Shown piece by piece: positions 28,299 through 36,252 of a DNA stretch of 64,000 nucleotides. Positions within the stretch are counted from its first letter, which is position 1; each line of letters starts with the position of its first letter. The stretch is from the NCBI RefSeq assembly GCF_008704555.1, contig NZ_CP023702.1, positions 6,486,001 through 6,550,000 on the forward strand, in the 5' to 3' direction. A program made the translations under genes and the position numbers. The notes below the pieces were generated by a model. The model searched no databases. It was given only the letters and a program-made list of their open reading frames with translations, and had not been told where the DNA came from. This stretch comes from Streptomyces nitrosporeus (GTDB taxonomy: Bacteria > Actinomycetota > Actinomycetes > Streptomycetales > Streptomycetaceae).

Positions 28299-28943
28299 AT
28301 GACGATGGCAGCGGTAGACCACCCCTCCTCCGACCAGGATCAGGGCCCGGAAGACGGCGGGGCGAGGACCTACGGCGGCAGCCGTGCGCTCGCACTGCTG
28401 CTGGTGATCACGGGAGCGGCGGGACTGCTCGCCGCCTGGGTGATCACCATCGACAAGTTCAAGCTGCTGGAGGACCCGTCCTTCACACCGGGCTGCAGCC
28501 TGAACCCGGTGGTCGCGTGCGGCAACATCATGAAGAGCGAGCAGGCGTCCGCCTTCGGCTTCCCCAACCCGATGCTCGGCCTCGCCACCTACTCGGTGGT
28601 CATCGGCATCGGTATGGCCCTGCTGGCCGGGGCGCGCTTCCGCCGCTGGTACTGGCTCGGCCTCAACGCCGGCACCCTGTTCGGTGTCGGCTTCGTCACC
28701 TGGCTCCAGTACCAGTCGCTGTACAACATCAACTCGCTCTGCCTCTGGTGCTGCCTGGCCTGGGTCGCCACGATCGTGATGTTCTGCTACGTCACGACGC
28801 ACAACGTCAAGCACGGCATCCTGCCCGCGCCCTCCTGGCTGCGCGGCGCCCTGACCGAGTTCCACTGGGTGTGGCCGGTCCTGTGGATCGGGATCATCGG
28901 CATGCTGATCCTGACCCGCTGGTGGGACTTCTGGACCAGCTGA
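28299..28943 (+). CDS. Vitamin K epoxide reductase family protein (disulfide-forming)
   Basis: A 214-residue membrane protein with helices at about 30-50, 92-110, 117-136, 147-166 and 189-206. The conserved cysteines are C66 and C74 in the outer loop (GCSLNPVVACG) and the redox pair CLWC at 148-151. Bacterial VKORs reoxidise DsbA-like proteins and pass electrons to menaquinone, so this protein likely supports disulfide formation in secreted proteins. No thioredoxin-like partner is fused or adjacent. The Shine-Dalgarno is weak; ATG 28305 is an alternative start. Confidence 0.92.
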   Translation: MTMAAVDHPSSDQDQGPEDGGARTYGGSRALALLLVITGAAGLLAAWVITIDKFKLLEDPSFTPGCSLNPVVACGNIMKSEQASAFGFPNPMLGLATYSVVIGIGMALLAGARFRRWYWLGLNAGTLFGVGFVTWLQYQSLYNINSLCLWCCLAWVATIVMFCYVTTHNVKHGILPAPSWLRGALTEFHWVWPVLWIGIIGMLILTRWWDFWTS

Positions 28944-29016
28944 GCGGCCACCGGGTGCAAGGGGGCCGCGGCCGTCCGCGGCCCCGGCCTCCCGGGGGCC
29001 TGTCGGCGGGGTGGCA

Positions 29017-29022
29017 TAGGCT
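29017..29022 (+). promoter_or_regulatory. -10 box for a leaderless rarA mRNA
   Basis: TAGGCT followed by exactly 6 bases and then the GTG start. Confidence 0.5.
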
Positions 29023-29028
29023 TCACAC

Positions 29029-30402
29029 GTGGAGCCCGACCTCTTTACCGCAGCAGCCGAAGAACGCCAGGAGAAGGACCCGTCCAGCAGCCCCCTCGCT
29101 GTCCGGATGCGCCCGCGCACGCTCGACGAGGTCGTCGGGCAGCAGCACCTGCTGAAGCCCGGCTCCCCGCTGCGCCGGCTGGTCGGGGAGGCGGGCAGGG
29201 GCCCCGCCGGTCCTTCCTCGGTGTTCCTCTGGGGGCCGCCCGGCACCGGCAAGACGACACTCGCCTACGTGGTCAGCAAGGCCACCGACAAGCGCTTCGT
29301 CGAACTCTCCGCGATCACCGCGGGCGTCAAGGAGGTCCGCGCGGTCATCGAGGGCGCGCGCCGTGCCGCCGGCGGCTTCGGCAAGGAGACCGTCCTCTTC
29401 CTCGACGAGATCCACCGCTTCTCCAAGGCCCAGCAGGACTCCCTGCTGCCCGCCGTGGAGAACCGCTGGGTGACGCTGATCGCGGCCACCACCGAGAACC
29501 CGCACTTCTCGGTCAACTCCCCCCTGCTGTCGCGCTCCCTGCTCCTGACCCTGGAGCCGCTCACCGACGAGGACCTGCGGGCCCTGCTGCGCCGGGCCCT
29601 GGCCGATGAGCGCGGCCTGGGCGGCGCGGTCACCCTGCCCGGGGACGCCGAGGCGCACCTGCTGAGGATCGCCGGGGGCGACGCCCGGCGGGTGCTGACC
29701 GCGCTGGAGGCGGCGGCGGGGGCGGCGCTGGCCAAGCGCGAGCCGGAGATCACGCTGGAGACGCTGGAGGAGACCGTCGACCGCGCCGCCGTGGCGTACG
29801 ACCGGGACGGCGACCAGCACTACGACGTGGCGAGCGCGCTGATCAAGTCGATCCGGGGCTCCGACGTCGACGCCGCCCTGCACTACCTCGCCCGGATGAT
29901 CGAGGCGGGGGAGGACCCGCGGTTCATCGCCCGGCGCCTGATGATCTCCGCCAGCGAGGACATCGGGCTCGCCGACCCGACGGCGCTGCCCACGGCGGTC
30001 GCGGCGGCGCAGGCGGTGGCCATGATCGGTTTCCCGGAGGCGGCACTCACCCTCAGCCACGCCACGATCGCGCTGGCCCTGGCACCCAAGTCGAACGCGG
30101 CCACGCTGGCGATCTTCGCCGCGCGGGAGGACGTACGCCGCGGGCTGGCGGGCCCGGTCCCGGCCCATCTGCGGGACGGCCACTACAAGGGCGCCGAGAA
30201 ACTGGGCCACGCCCAGGGGTATGTGTACCCGCACGACGTACCCGGCGGCATCGCCGCCCAGGAGTACGCTCCCGAGGCCGTCCGGGACCGGCGTTACTAC
30301 GAGCCCACGCGGTACGGCGCCGAGGCACGGTACGCGGACGTCGCCGACCGGGTCCGGGAGCGGCTCGGCCGGACCGGGAGGGACGGCTCCGCACCCGCGT
30401 GA
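29029..30402 (+). CDS. rarA: Replication-associated recombination protein RarA (MgsA, AAA+)
   Basis: A 457-residue clamp-loader-like AAA+ ATPase. Walker A is GPPGTGKTT (69-77), Walker B LFLDEIHR (123-130), and the C-terminal MgsA domain includes PKSNAA and GYVYPHD. RarA acts at stalled replication forks. The GTG at 29029 has no ribosome site but lies 6 bases after a perfect TAGGCT, so it is probably translated from a leaderless mRNA. The stop is only 10 bases from the stop of the convergent DUF2470 gene, leaving no room for a terminator between them. Confidence 0.95.
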   Translation: MEPDLFTAAAEERQEKDPSSSPLAVRMRPRTLDEVVGQQHLLKPGSPLRRLVGEAGRGPAGPSSVFLWGPPGTGKTTLAYVVSKATDKRFVELSAITAGVKEVRAVIEGARRAAGGFGKETVLFLDEIHRFSKAQQDSLLPAVENRWVTLIAATTENPHFSVNSPLLSRSLLLTLEPLTDEDLRALLRRALADERGLGGAVTLPGDAEAHLLRIAGGDARRVLTALEAAAGAALAKREPEITLETLEETVDRAAVAYDRDGDQHYDVASALIKSIRGSDVDAALHYLARMIEAGEDPRFIARRLMISASEDIGLADPTALPTAVAAAQAVAMIGFPEAALTLSHATIALALAPKSNAATLAIFAAREDVRRGLAGPVPAHLRDGHYKGAEKLGHAQGYVYPHDVPGGIAAQEYAPEAVRDRRYYEPTRYGAEARYADVADRVRERLGRTGRDGSAPA

Positions 30403-30412
30403 TCCGGGCCGT

Positions 30413-31240
30413 TCAGCAGGCGGCGGCCTCGAAGAGCGTGTACAGCGCGCGCTGGAGCCCGGCGGCGTCCCGCACCGGCCCGGGGAAGTCGAAACGGGCG
30501 TCGAAGCAGGTCCCCGCCTCCTCGACGAAGCGGACCCGGAGCCCGAAGCGGTCCAGTGCGAGCGGCACGGCGCGGGGGAGCGGCCCCCGCCCGGCGCTCC
30601 GCTCGCCGAGCAGCGCGGACAGGCTCGCCATCTGCTCGGCGTGGGCCGTGTGCAGATGCTGGAGCAGTTCCGCCTCATGGGCGGCGAGCGGGTCCGCCCC
30701 GGCGTCCCGGAGGTCCTCCGGCTCCACCTCCCGCGCGCCCCACAGGTCGTCGACCGAGGCCCCGGAGACCTCCAGCCGGAGCATCGTACGGCCGGGTGCC
30801 GCCAGGCCCGGCAGGGCGGTGAGCCATCCCGCGATCCGGGCCCGTCCGCGGATCCGGTGGGGCACGGAGACCGGGGCGACGTCGGTGAGTTCCAGCACAG
30901 CGGGAAGTTCGCCGTCCCCGGCGCGGGCGGCGGCCCGGACGACCGGGGAACCGGTGGCGAAACAGAGGAGGAGGTCCCCCTCCGGCCCGACGGCCCGGCT
31001 CTCGGGCATGAGCTGCCCCGGGTGGGCCGCGTCCGGCCCCGGTACGAGCAGTACCGCGGAGCAGGTACTCTGTACGAGAGTTCGTGTGCGCTCGGCTGCT
31101 GACGGCAGCCGGGTGATTTCTGGCCCGCTGGGACGCGGCTGACCACGATCAGATCGGCCTTCCGTCGTTACGGCACCCGTGTGCGTGCCGTCGCTGTCTG
31201 TGCTGTCCGTGACGTGAGTGGTGTTCCCAGAGCAAGACAT
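30413..31240 (-). CDS. DUF2470 domain protein, probable iron/heme-related
   Basis: A 275-residue protein from ATG 31240 after AAGGAGAT. The first 40 residues are a Thr/Ser-rich tail. The central part resembles pyridoxamine-oxidase-like split barrels, and the C-terminal 80 residues (LLQHLHTAHAEQM...LDRFGLRVRF) match DUF2470. Such proteins are linked to heme binding or heme-iron use. The upstream region carries an iron box over its likely -10, so it should be repressed when iron is plentiful. No ABC importer or siderophore gene is nearby. The precise activity is unknown. Confidence 0.8.
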   Translation of the reverse strand: MSCSGNTTHVTDSTDSDGTHTGAVTTEGRSDRGQPRPSGPEITRLPSAAERTRTLVQSTCSAVLLVPGPDAAHPGQLMPESRAVGPEGDLLLCFATGSPVVRAAARAGDGELPAVLELTDVAPVSVPHRIRGRARIAGWLTALPGLAAPGRTMLRLEVSGASVDDLWGAREVEPEDLRDAGADPLAAHEAELLQHLHTAHAEQMASLSALLGERSAGRGPLPRAVPLALDRFGLRVRFVEEAGTCFDARFDFPGPVRDAAGLQRALYTLFEAAAC

Positions 31241-31254
31241 GCGATCTCCTTGAG

Positions 31255-31273
31255 TAAGGTAAGCCTAACCTAA
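31255..31273. promoter_or_regulatory. Iron box (DmdR/IdeR-type operator)
   Basis: On the minus strand this 19-mer reads TTAGGTTAGGCTTACCTTA. It closely matches the operator of the DtxR-family regulators DmdR/IdeR (TTAGGTTAGGCTCACCTAA). It covers a TAGGCT that could be the -10 of the DUF2470 gene and lies 24 bases upstream of the rpsD start, so it may affect both. Confidence 0.8.
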
Positions 31274-31296
31274 CCTACAACGGAGGTCTGGAGAAC

Positions 31297-31911
31297 GTGC
31301 CTAACCAGTCGCGTCCCAAGGTCAAGAAGTCGCGTGCCCTCGGCATCGCCCTGACGCCGAAGGCTGTCAAGTACTTCGAAGCCCGTCCGTACCCGCCGGG
31401 CGAGCACGGCCGTGGCCGCAAGCAGAACTCGGACTACAAGGTCCGTCTGCTGGAGAAGCAGCGCCTGCGCGCCCAGTACGACATCAGCGAGCGCCAGATG
31501 GCGCGCGCCTACGACCGCGCCCGTAAGGCCGAGGGCAAGACGGGCGAGGCGCTGGTCGTCGAGCTCGAGCGCCGCCTCGACGCCCTGGTCCTGCGGTCCG
31601 GCATCGCCAAGACCATCTACCAGGCCCGCCAGATGGTCGTCCACGGCCACATCGAGGTCAACGGCGGCAAGGTCGACAAGCCGTCCTTCCGCGTGCGCCC
31701 CGACGACGTCGTGCAGGTCCGCGAGCGCAGCCGCTCCAAGGTCCCCTTCCAGGTGGCCCGTGAGGGTGGCAACGACACCGAGGGCGAGACGCCGCGCTAC
31801 CTCCAGGTGAACCTGAAGGCCCTGGCCTTCCGCCTGGACCGCGACCCGAACCGCAAGGAAATCCCGGTCATCTGCGACGAGCAGCTCGTCGTCGAGTACT
31901 ACGCCCGCTGA
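31297..31911 (+). CDS. rpsD: 30S ribosomal protein S4
   Basis: A 204-residue primary 16S rRNA-binding protein that starts small-subunit assembly. The S4 RNA-binding domain (about 94-155) has RLDALVLRSGIAKTIYQARQ. The N-terminal zinc-binding cysteines found in many bacterial S4 proteins are absent; the only cysteine is near the C-terminus (VICDEQ), so this is the zinc-free form. The GTG at 31297 is preceded by GGAGG. It is monocistronic, away from the alpha operon, and the only ribosomal protein gene in the window. Its promoter overlaps an iron box. Confidence 0.97.
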   Translation: MPNQSRPKVKKSRALGIALTPKAVKYFEARPYPPGEHGRGRKQNSDYKVRLLEKQRLRAQYDISERQMARAYDRARKAEGKTGEALVVELERRLDALVLRSGIAKTIYQARQMVVHGHIEVNGGKVDKPSFRVRPDDVVQVRERSRSKVPFQVAREGGNDTEGETPRYLQVNLKALAFRLDRDPNRKEIPVICDEQLVVEYYAR

Positions 31912-31937
31912 TCCAGGCGTAGACACCCGAGAGCCCG

Positions 31938-31974
31938 GGCCCGCCGTCACCCCCTCACCGGGTGGCGGCGGGCC
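31938..31974 (+). terminator. Terminator after rpsD
   Basis: A 15-bp stem (31938-31952 with 31960-31974) with one G-U pair and a 7-nt loop. Confidence 0.75.
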
Positions 31975-32064
31975 TTCGCGTATCCCGGGGCCCGCACCGG
32001 CCGGGAGCACGGACGCGCCCCCGCCCCGCCGGTAATGCGGTACGGGGCGCAACCCCCGGCGCGA

Positions 32065-32070
32065 TAGGCT
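32065..32070 (+). promoter_or_regulatory. -10 box of the DUF948-alaS operon
   Basis: TAGGCT, 104 bases before the first GTG of the operon. Confidence 0.4.
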
Positions 32071-32173
32071 CAAGGAACGACGATCGGCCGTGGTGGCAGC
32101 ACGCTCCGGCCGGAGCGACGCAGGCAGGACGAGGCCCCGCCCGGGGCGAACGACGAGCAGAGAGCGGTGCGCT

Positions 32174-32629
32174 GTGTCCGGTGGAGAGGTGGCCGGGATC
32201 CTGGTGGCCGTCTTCTGGGCGATCCTGGTGTCCTTCCTCGCCGTGGTGCTGGTGAGGCTGGCCCAGACGCTCAAGGCGACCACCGCGCTGGTGGCGGACG
32301 TGACCGAGCAGGCCGTACCCCTGCTCGCCGACGCCTCCGCGACGCTGCGTTCCGCACAGACCCAGCTCGACAAGGTGGACGCGATCGCGAGCGACGTCCA
32401 GGAGGTCACCTCCAACGCCTCCGCGCTCTCCACCACCGTCGCCTCGACGTTCGGCGGACCGCTGGTGAAGGTCGCGGCCTTCGGCTACGGCGTACGCCAG
32501 GCGCTCGGCCGCCGGACCGCCCCCGAGCAGGAGGGCCGCACCCCCCGCCGCACCGTCGTCGTCGGCCGCACCCTGCCGTCCGCCCGCAGGAAGCGGGACG
32601 GCCGCACCACCCGCGGACAGAAGGACTGA
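32174..32629 (+). CDS. DUF948 family membrane protein
   Basis: A 151-residue protein with one N-terminal helix (7-29) and a long alpha-helical middle (LKATTALVADVTEQAVPLL...) typical of DUF948, related to general-stress YtxG-like proteins of Firmicutes. The tail is strongly basic (RTPRRTVVVGR...). The GTG at 32174 is the first start of a run that continues through DUF6167 into alaS, 7 bases and then a 1-base overlap apart. The role is unknown; its fixed place before alaS is common in Streptomyces. Confidence 0.82.
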   Translation: MSGGEVAGILVAVFWAILVSFLAVVLVRLAQTLKATTALVADVTEQAVPLLADASATLRSAQTQLDKVDAIASDVQEVTSNASALSTTVASTFGGPLVKVAAFGYGVRQALGRRTAPEQEGRTPRRTVVVGRTLPSARRKRDGRTTRGQKD

Positions 32630-32636
32630 ACCAGCG

Positions 32637-33002
32637 ATGTTCCGCCGTACCTTCTGGTTCACCGCCGGCGCAGCCGCCGGCGTCTGGGCCACCACCAAGG
32701 TCAACCGCAAGATCAAGCAGCTGACCCCCGAGAGCCTCGCGGCGCAGGCCGCCGACAAGGCGCTGGAGACGGGGCACCGGCTGAAGGACTTCGCCCTCGA
32801 CGTACGCGACGGCATGGTCCGGCGGGAGGCCGAACTGGGCGGAGCGCTGGGTCTGCACGACCCGGTGGACGCCGGACTCCCGCCGCGCCACCACCTGGCC
32901 GTCGAGGCGGCCGCGCCGCTCGGTGAAGCGGGCGGCCCCCACCGCACCACCACGTACCGCACCCTTCCCTCCAACTCGAACAACCGGAATGAGGACCACT
33001 GA
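32637..33002 (+). CDS. Small membrane protein of the DUF6167 type
   Basis: A 121-residue protein with a short hydrophobic N-terminus (WFTAGAAAGVWATTK, 7-21), a helical KLTPESLA-like middle and a polar tail. I know it only as a conserved neighbour of alaS in Streptomyces. Its stop overlaps the alaS start (TGATG), so translation of alaS is probably coupled to it. Confidence 0.75.
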   Translation: MFRRTFWFTAGAAAGVWATTKVNRKIKQLTPESLAAQAADKALETGHRLKDFALDVRDGMVRREAELGGALGLHDPVDAGLPPRHHLAVEAAAPLGEAGGPHRTTTYRTLPSNSNNRNEDH

Positions 33003-35671
33003 TGGAGTCGGCTGAAATTCGTCGCCGCTGGCTGAGCTTCTTCGAGGAGCGCGGTCACACCGTCGTGCCTTCGGCGTCGCTCATCGCGGACGACCCGACT
33101 CTGCTGCTGGTCCCGGCGGGCATGGTCCCCTTCAAGCCGTACTTCCTCGGCGAGGTCAAGCCGCCCGCCCCGCGCGTCACCAGCGTGCAGAAGTGCGTGC
33201 GTACGCCGGACATCGAAGAGGTCGGCAAGACCACCCGGCACGGCACCTTCTTCCAGATGTGCGGCAACTTCTCCTTCGGGGACTACTTCAAGGAAGGCGC
33301 CATCAAGCTCGCCTGGGAGGCCCTCACCAACTCCGTGGCGGAGGGCGGCTTCGGCCTCGACCCCGAGCGCCTCTGGATCACGGTCTACCTGGACGACGAC
33401 GAGGCCGAGCAGATCTGGCGCGAGAAGATCGGCGTCCCGGCCGAGCGCATCCAGCGCCTGGGCAAGAAGGACAACTTCTGGTCCATGGGCGTCCCCGGCC
33501 CCTGCGGCCCCTGCTCGGAGATCAACTACGACCGCGGCCCGGAGTTCGGCGAGGAGGGCGGCCCCGCCGTCAACGACGAGCGTTACGTGGAGATCTGGAA
33601 CCTGGTCTTCATGCAGTACGAGCGCGGCGCCGGCGAGGGCAAGGAGGACTTCCCGATCCTCGGCGACCTCCCCTCGAAGAACATCGACACGGGTCTCGGC
33701 CTCGAACGCCTCGCCATGATCCTGCAGGGCGTACAGAACATGTACGAGACCGACACCCTGCGCGTCGTCATGGACAAGGCCACCGAGCTCACCGGCGTCC
33801 GCTACGGCGCCGAGCACGGCTCGGACGTCTCGCTGCGCGTGGTCGCCGACCACATCCGCACCTCCGTCATGCTCATCGGCGACGGCGTCACCCCCGGCAA
33901 CGAGGGCCGCGGCTACGTGCTGCGCCGCATCATGCGCCGTGCCATCCGCAACATGCGGCTGCTGGGCGCCACCGGCCAGGTCGTCAAGGACCTCGTCGGC
34001 GTGGTGATCGACACGATGGGGCAGCAGTACCCGGAGCTGGTCACCGACCGCAAGCGCGTCGAGACCGTCGCCCTCGCCGAGGAGGCCGCCTTCCTCAAGG
34101 CCCTCAAGGGCGGCACCAACATCCTCGACACCGCCGTCACCGAGACCAAGGCCGCCGGCGGCAAGGTGCTCGCCGGCGACAAGGCGTTCCTGCTCCACGA
34201 CACCTGGGGCTTCCCGATCGACCTCACCCTGGAGATGGCCGCCGAACAGGGCCTCTCGGTGGACGAGGAGGGCTTCCGCCGCCTGATGAAGGAGCAGCGG
34301 GAGCGGGCCAAGGCCGACGCCAGGGCCAAGAAGACCGGCCACGCCGACCTGTCCGCCTACCGTGAGGTCGCCGACAACTCCGGCGTCACCGAGTTCACCG
34401 GCTACACCGCCACCCAGGGCGAGTCGACCGTCGTCGGCCTGCTCGTCGACGGTGTGCCCTCGCCGGCCGCCACCGAGGGCGACGAGGTCGAAGTCGTCCT
34501 GGACCGCACCCCGTTCTACGCCGAGGGCGGCGGCCAGCTCGCCGACCAGGGGCGTATCCGCCTCGACAGCGGAGCCGTCATCGAGGTCCGCGACGTCCAG
34601 CAGCCCGTCCCGGGCGTCTCGGTGCACAAGGGTTCGGTGCAGGTCGGCGAGGTGACCGTCGGGGCCTCCGCCTACGCCGCCATCGACATCACCCGCCGCC
34701 GGGCCATCGCCCGCGCCCACAGCGCCACCCACCTCACGCACCAGGCACTGCGCGACGCGCTCGGCCCGACCGCCGCCCAGGCCGGCTCGGAGAACTCCCC
34801 CGGCCGCTTCCGCTTCGACTTCGGCTCGCCCGCCGCCGTACCCGGCACGGTCCTCACCGACGTCGAGCAGAAGATCAACGAGGTCCTCTCCCGGGAACTC
34901 GACGTCCAGGCCGAGGTCATGTCGATCGACGACGCCAAGAAGCAGGGCGCCATCGCCGAGTTCGGCGAGAAGTACGGCGAGCGGGTCCGGGTCGTCACCA
35001 TCGGCGACTTCTCCAAGGAGCTGTGCGGCGGCACGCACGTCCACAACACCTCCCAGCTCGGCCTGGTGAAACTGCTCGGCGAGTCCTCCATCGGCTCCGG
35101 CGTCCGCCGCATCGAGGCCCTGGTGGGTGTCGACGCGTACAACTTCCTCGCCAAGGAGCACACGGTCGTCGCCCAGCTCCAGGAACTGCTCAAGGGCCGC
35201 TCCGAGGAGCTCCCCGAGAAGATCTCCGGCATGCTCGGCAAGCTGAAGGACGCCGAGAAGGAGATCGAGAAGTTCCGCGCGGAGAAGGTCCTGGCCGCCG
35301 CCGCCGGACTGGTCGAGTCCGCCAGGGACGTCCGGGGCGTCGCCCTGGTCACCGGGCAGGTCCCGGACGGCACCACCGCCGACGACCTGCGCAAGCTGGT
35401 CCTCGACGTACGCGGACGCATCCAGGGCGGCCGGCCGGCCGTCGTGGCCCTGTTCGCCGTGGCGGACGGCCGTCCGCTGACCGTCATCGCCACCAACGAG
35501 GCCGCCCGCGAACGCGGTCTCAAGGCCGGTGACCTGGTGCGTACCGCCGCCAAGACCCTCGGCGGCGGAGGCGGCGGCAAGCCGGACGTCGCCCAGGGCG
35601 GCGGCCAGAACCCGGACGCCGTCGGCGACGCCGTGGCCGCCGTCGAACGCCTCGTCACCGAGACGGCATGA
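33002..35671 (+). CDS. alaS: Alanine-tRNA ligase
   Basis: An 889-residue class II synthetase with editing domain. The N-terminal catalytic domain has RTPDIEEVGKTTRHGTFFQM and CGPCSEI. The editing site uses HSATHLTH (H-x3-H) and CGGTHVHNT. A C-terminal DHHA1 domain ends in a Gly-rich GGGGGG loop and ARGGGQNPD-like segment. Full length; all usual motifs are present. The ATG is embedded in the previous stop, and ruvX overlaps its end by four bases. Confidence 0.97.
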   Translation: MESAEIRRRWLSFFEERGHTVVPSASLIADDPTLLLVPAGMVPFKPYFLGEVKPPAPRVTSVQKCVRTPDIEEVGKTTRHGTFFQMCGNFSFGDYFKEGAIKLAWEALTNSVAEGGFGLDPERLWITVYLDDDEAEQIWREKIGVPAERIQRLGKKDNFWSMGVPGPCGPCSEINYDRGPEFGEEGGPAVNDERYVEIWNLVFMQYERGAGEGKEDFPILGDLPSKNIDTGLGLERLAMILQGVQNMYETDTLRVVMDKATELTGVRYGAEHGSDVSLRVVADHIRTSVMLIGDGVTPGNEGRGYVLRRIMRRAIRNMRLLGATGQVVKDLVGVVIDTMGQQYPELVTDRKRVETVALAEEAAFLKALKGGTNILDTAVTETKAAGGKVLAGDKAFLLHDTWGFPIDLTLEMAAEQGLSVDEEGFRRLMKEQRERAKADARAKKTGHADLSAYREVADNSGVTEFTGYTATQGESTVVGLLVDGVPSPAATEGDEVEVVLDRTPFYAEGGGQLADQGRIRLDSGAVIEVRDVQQPVPGVSVHKGSVQVGEVTVGASAYAAIDITRRRAIARAHSATHLTHQALRDALGPTAAQAGSENSPGRFRFDFGSPAAVPGTVLTDVEQKINEVLSRELDVQAEVMSIDDAKKQGAIAEFGEKYGERVRVVTIGDFSKELCGGTHVHNTSQLGLVKLLGESSIGSGVRRIEALVGVDAYNFLAKEHTVVAQLQELLKGRSEELPEKISGMLGKLKDAEKEIEKFRAEKVLAAAAGLVESARDVRGVALVTGQVPDGTTADDLRKLVLDVRGRIQGGRPAVVALFAVADGRPLTVIATNEAARERGLKAGDLVRTAAKTLGGGGGGKPDVAQGGGQNPDAVGDAVAAVERLVTETA

Positions 35672-36153
35672 CCCAGGAGACGCCGCGGATGCGCCGTGGC
35701 CGCCGCCTGGCGATCGACGTCGGCGACGCCCGGATCGGGGTCGCCTCGTGCGACCCCGACGGGATCCTCGCGACGCCGGTGGAGACCGTGCCGGGACGCG
35801 ACGTCCCGGCCGCCCACCGGCGGCTCGCCGCCGTCGTCGCGGAGTACGAGCCGATCGAGGTCGTCGTCGGGCTGCCCCGTTCCCTGGGCGGCGGTGAGGG
35901 CCCGGCGGCGGCCAAGGTGCGTGCCTTCGCCCAGGTGCTGGCCAGGGGCATCGCACCCGTCCCGGTGCGCCTCCTGGACGAGAGGATGACCACAGTGACG
36001 GCCGCTCAGGGGCTGCGCGCTTCGGGCGTGAAGTCCAAGAAGGGCCGTTCTGTCATCGACCAGGCTGCCGCTGTGGTGATCCTCCAGAACGCTCTGGAGT
36101 CCGAACGGGCGTCAGGCACTGCGCCGGGCGAAGGCGTCGAAGTGGCTGTCTGA
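35668..36153 (+). CDS. ruvX: Holliday junction resolvase-like protein RuvX (YqgF)
   Basis: A 161-residue RNase H-like nuclease. The IDVGDARIGVA strand (about 15-25) holds the first catalytic Asp, and LDERMTTVTA and DQAAAVVILQ the others. YqgF proteins act in 16S rRNA maturation and possibly on Holliday junctions. The ATG overlaps the alaS stop (ATGA), and the alaS-ruvX-mltG-aroE order is widely kept. Confidence 0.94.
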   Translation: MTQETPRMRRGRRLAIDVGDARIGVASCDPDGILATPVETVPGRDVPAAHRRLAAVVAEYEPIEVVVGLPRSLGGGEGPAAAKVRAFAQVLARGIAPVPVRLLDERMTTVTAAQGLRASGVKSKKGRSVIDQAAAVVILQNALESERASGTAPGEGVEVAV

Positions 36154-36252
36154 TCGCGATACGGTAACGTTCCGCGCGATGCGCCGGTGTTCGAACAGAC
36201 ACCGCACAGCAAGCGAAGAGGCGGATCCTCGTCTCGCGGCTCTAGGGGACCG

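Noticed and set aside
31955..35956. Open minus-strand frame of 1333 codons opposite alaS
   Set aside because: Shadow of alaS; alaS has every expected synthetase motif in the plus frame.
36186..36207. GGTGT...ACACC inverted repeat around TTCGAA upstream of mltG as a LexA or FurA site
   Set aside because: Short arms, and spacing does not fit either operator.
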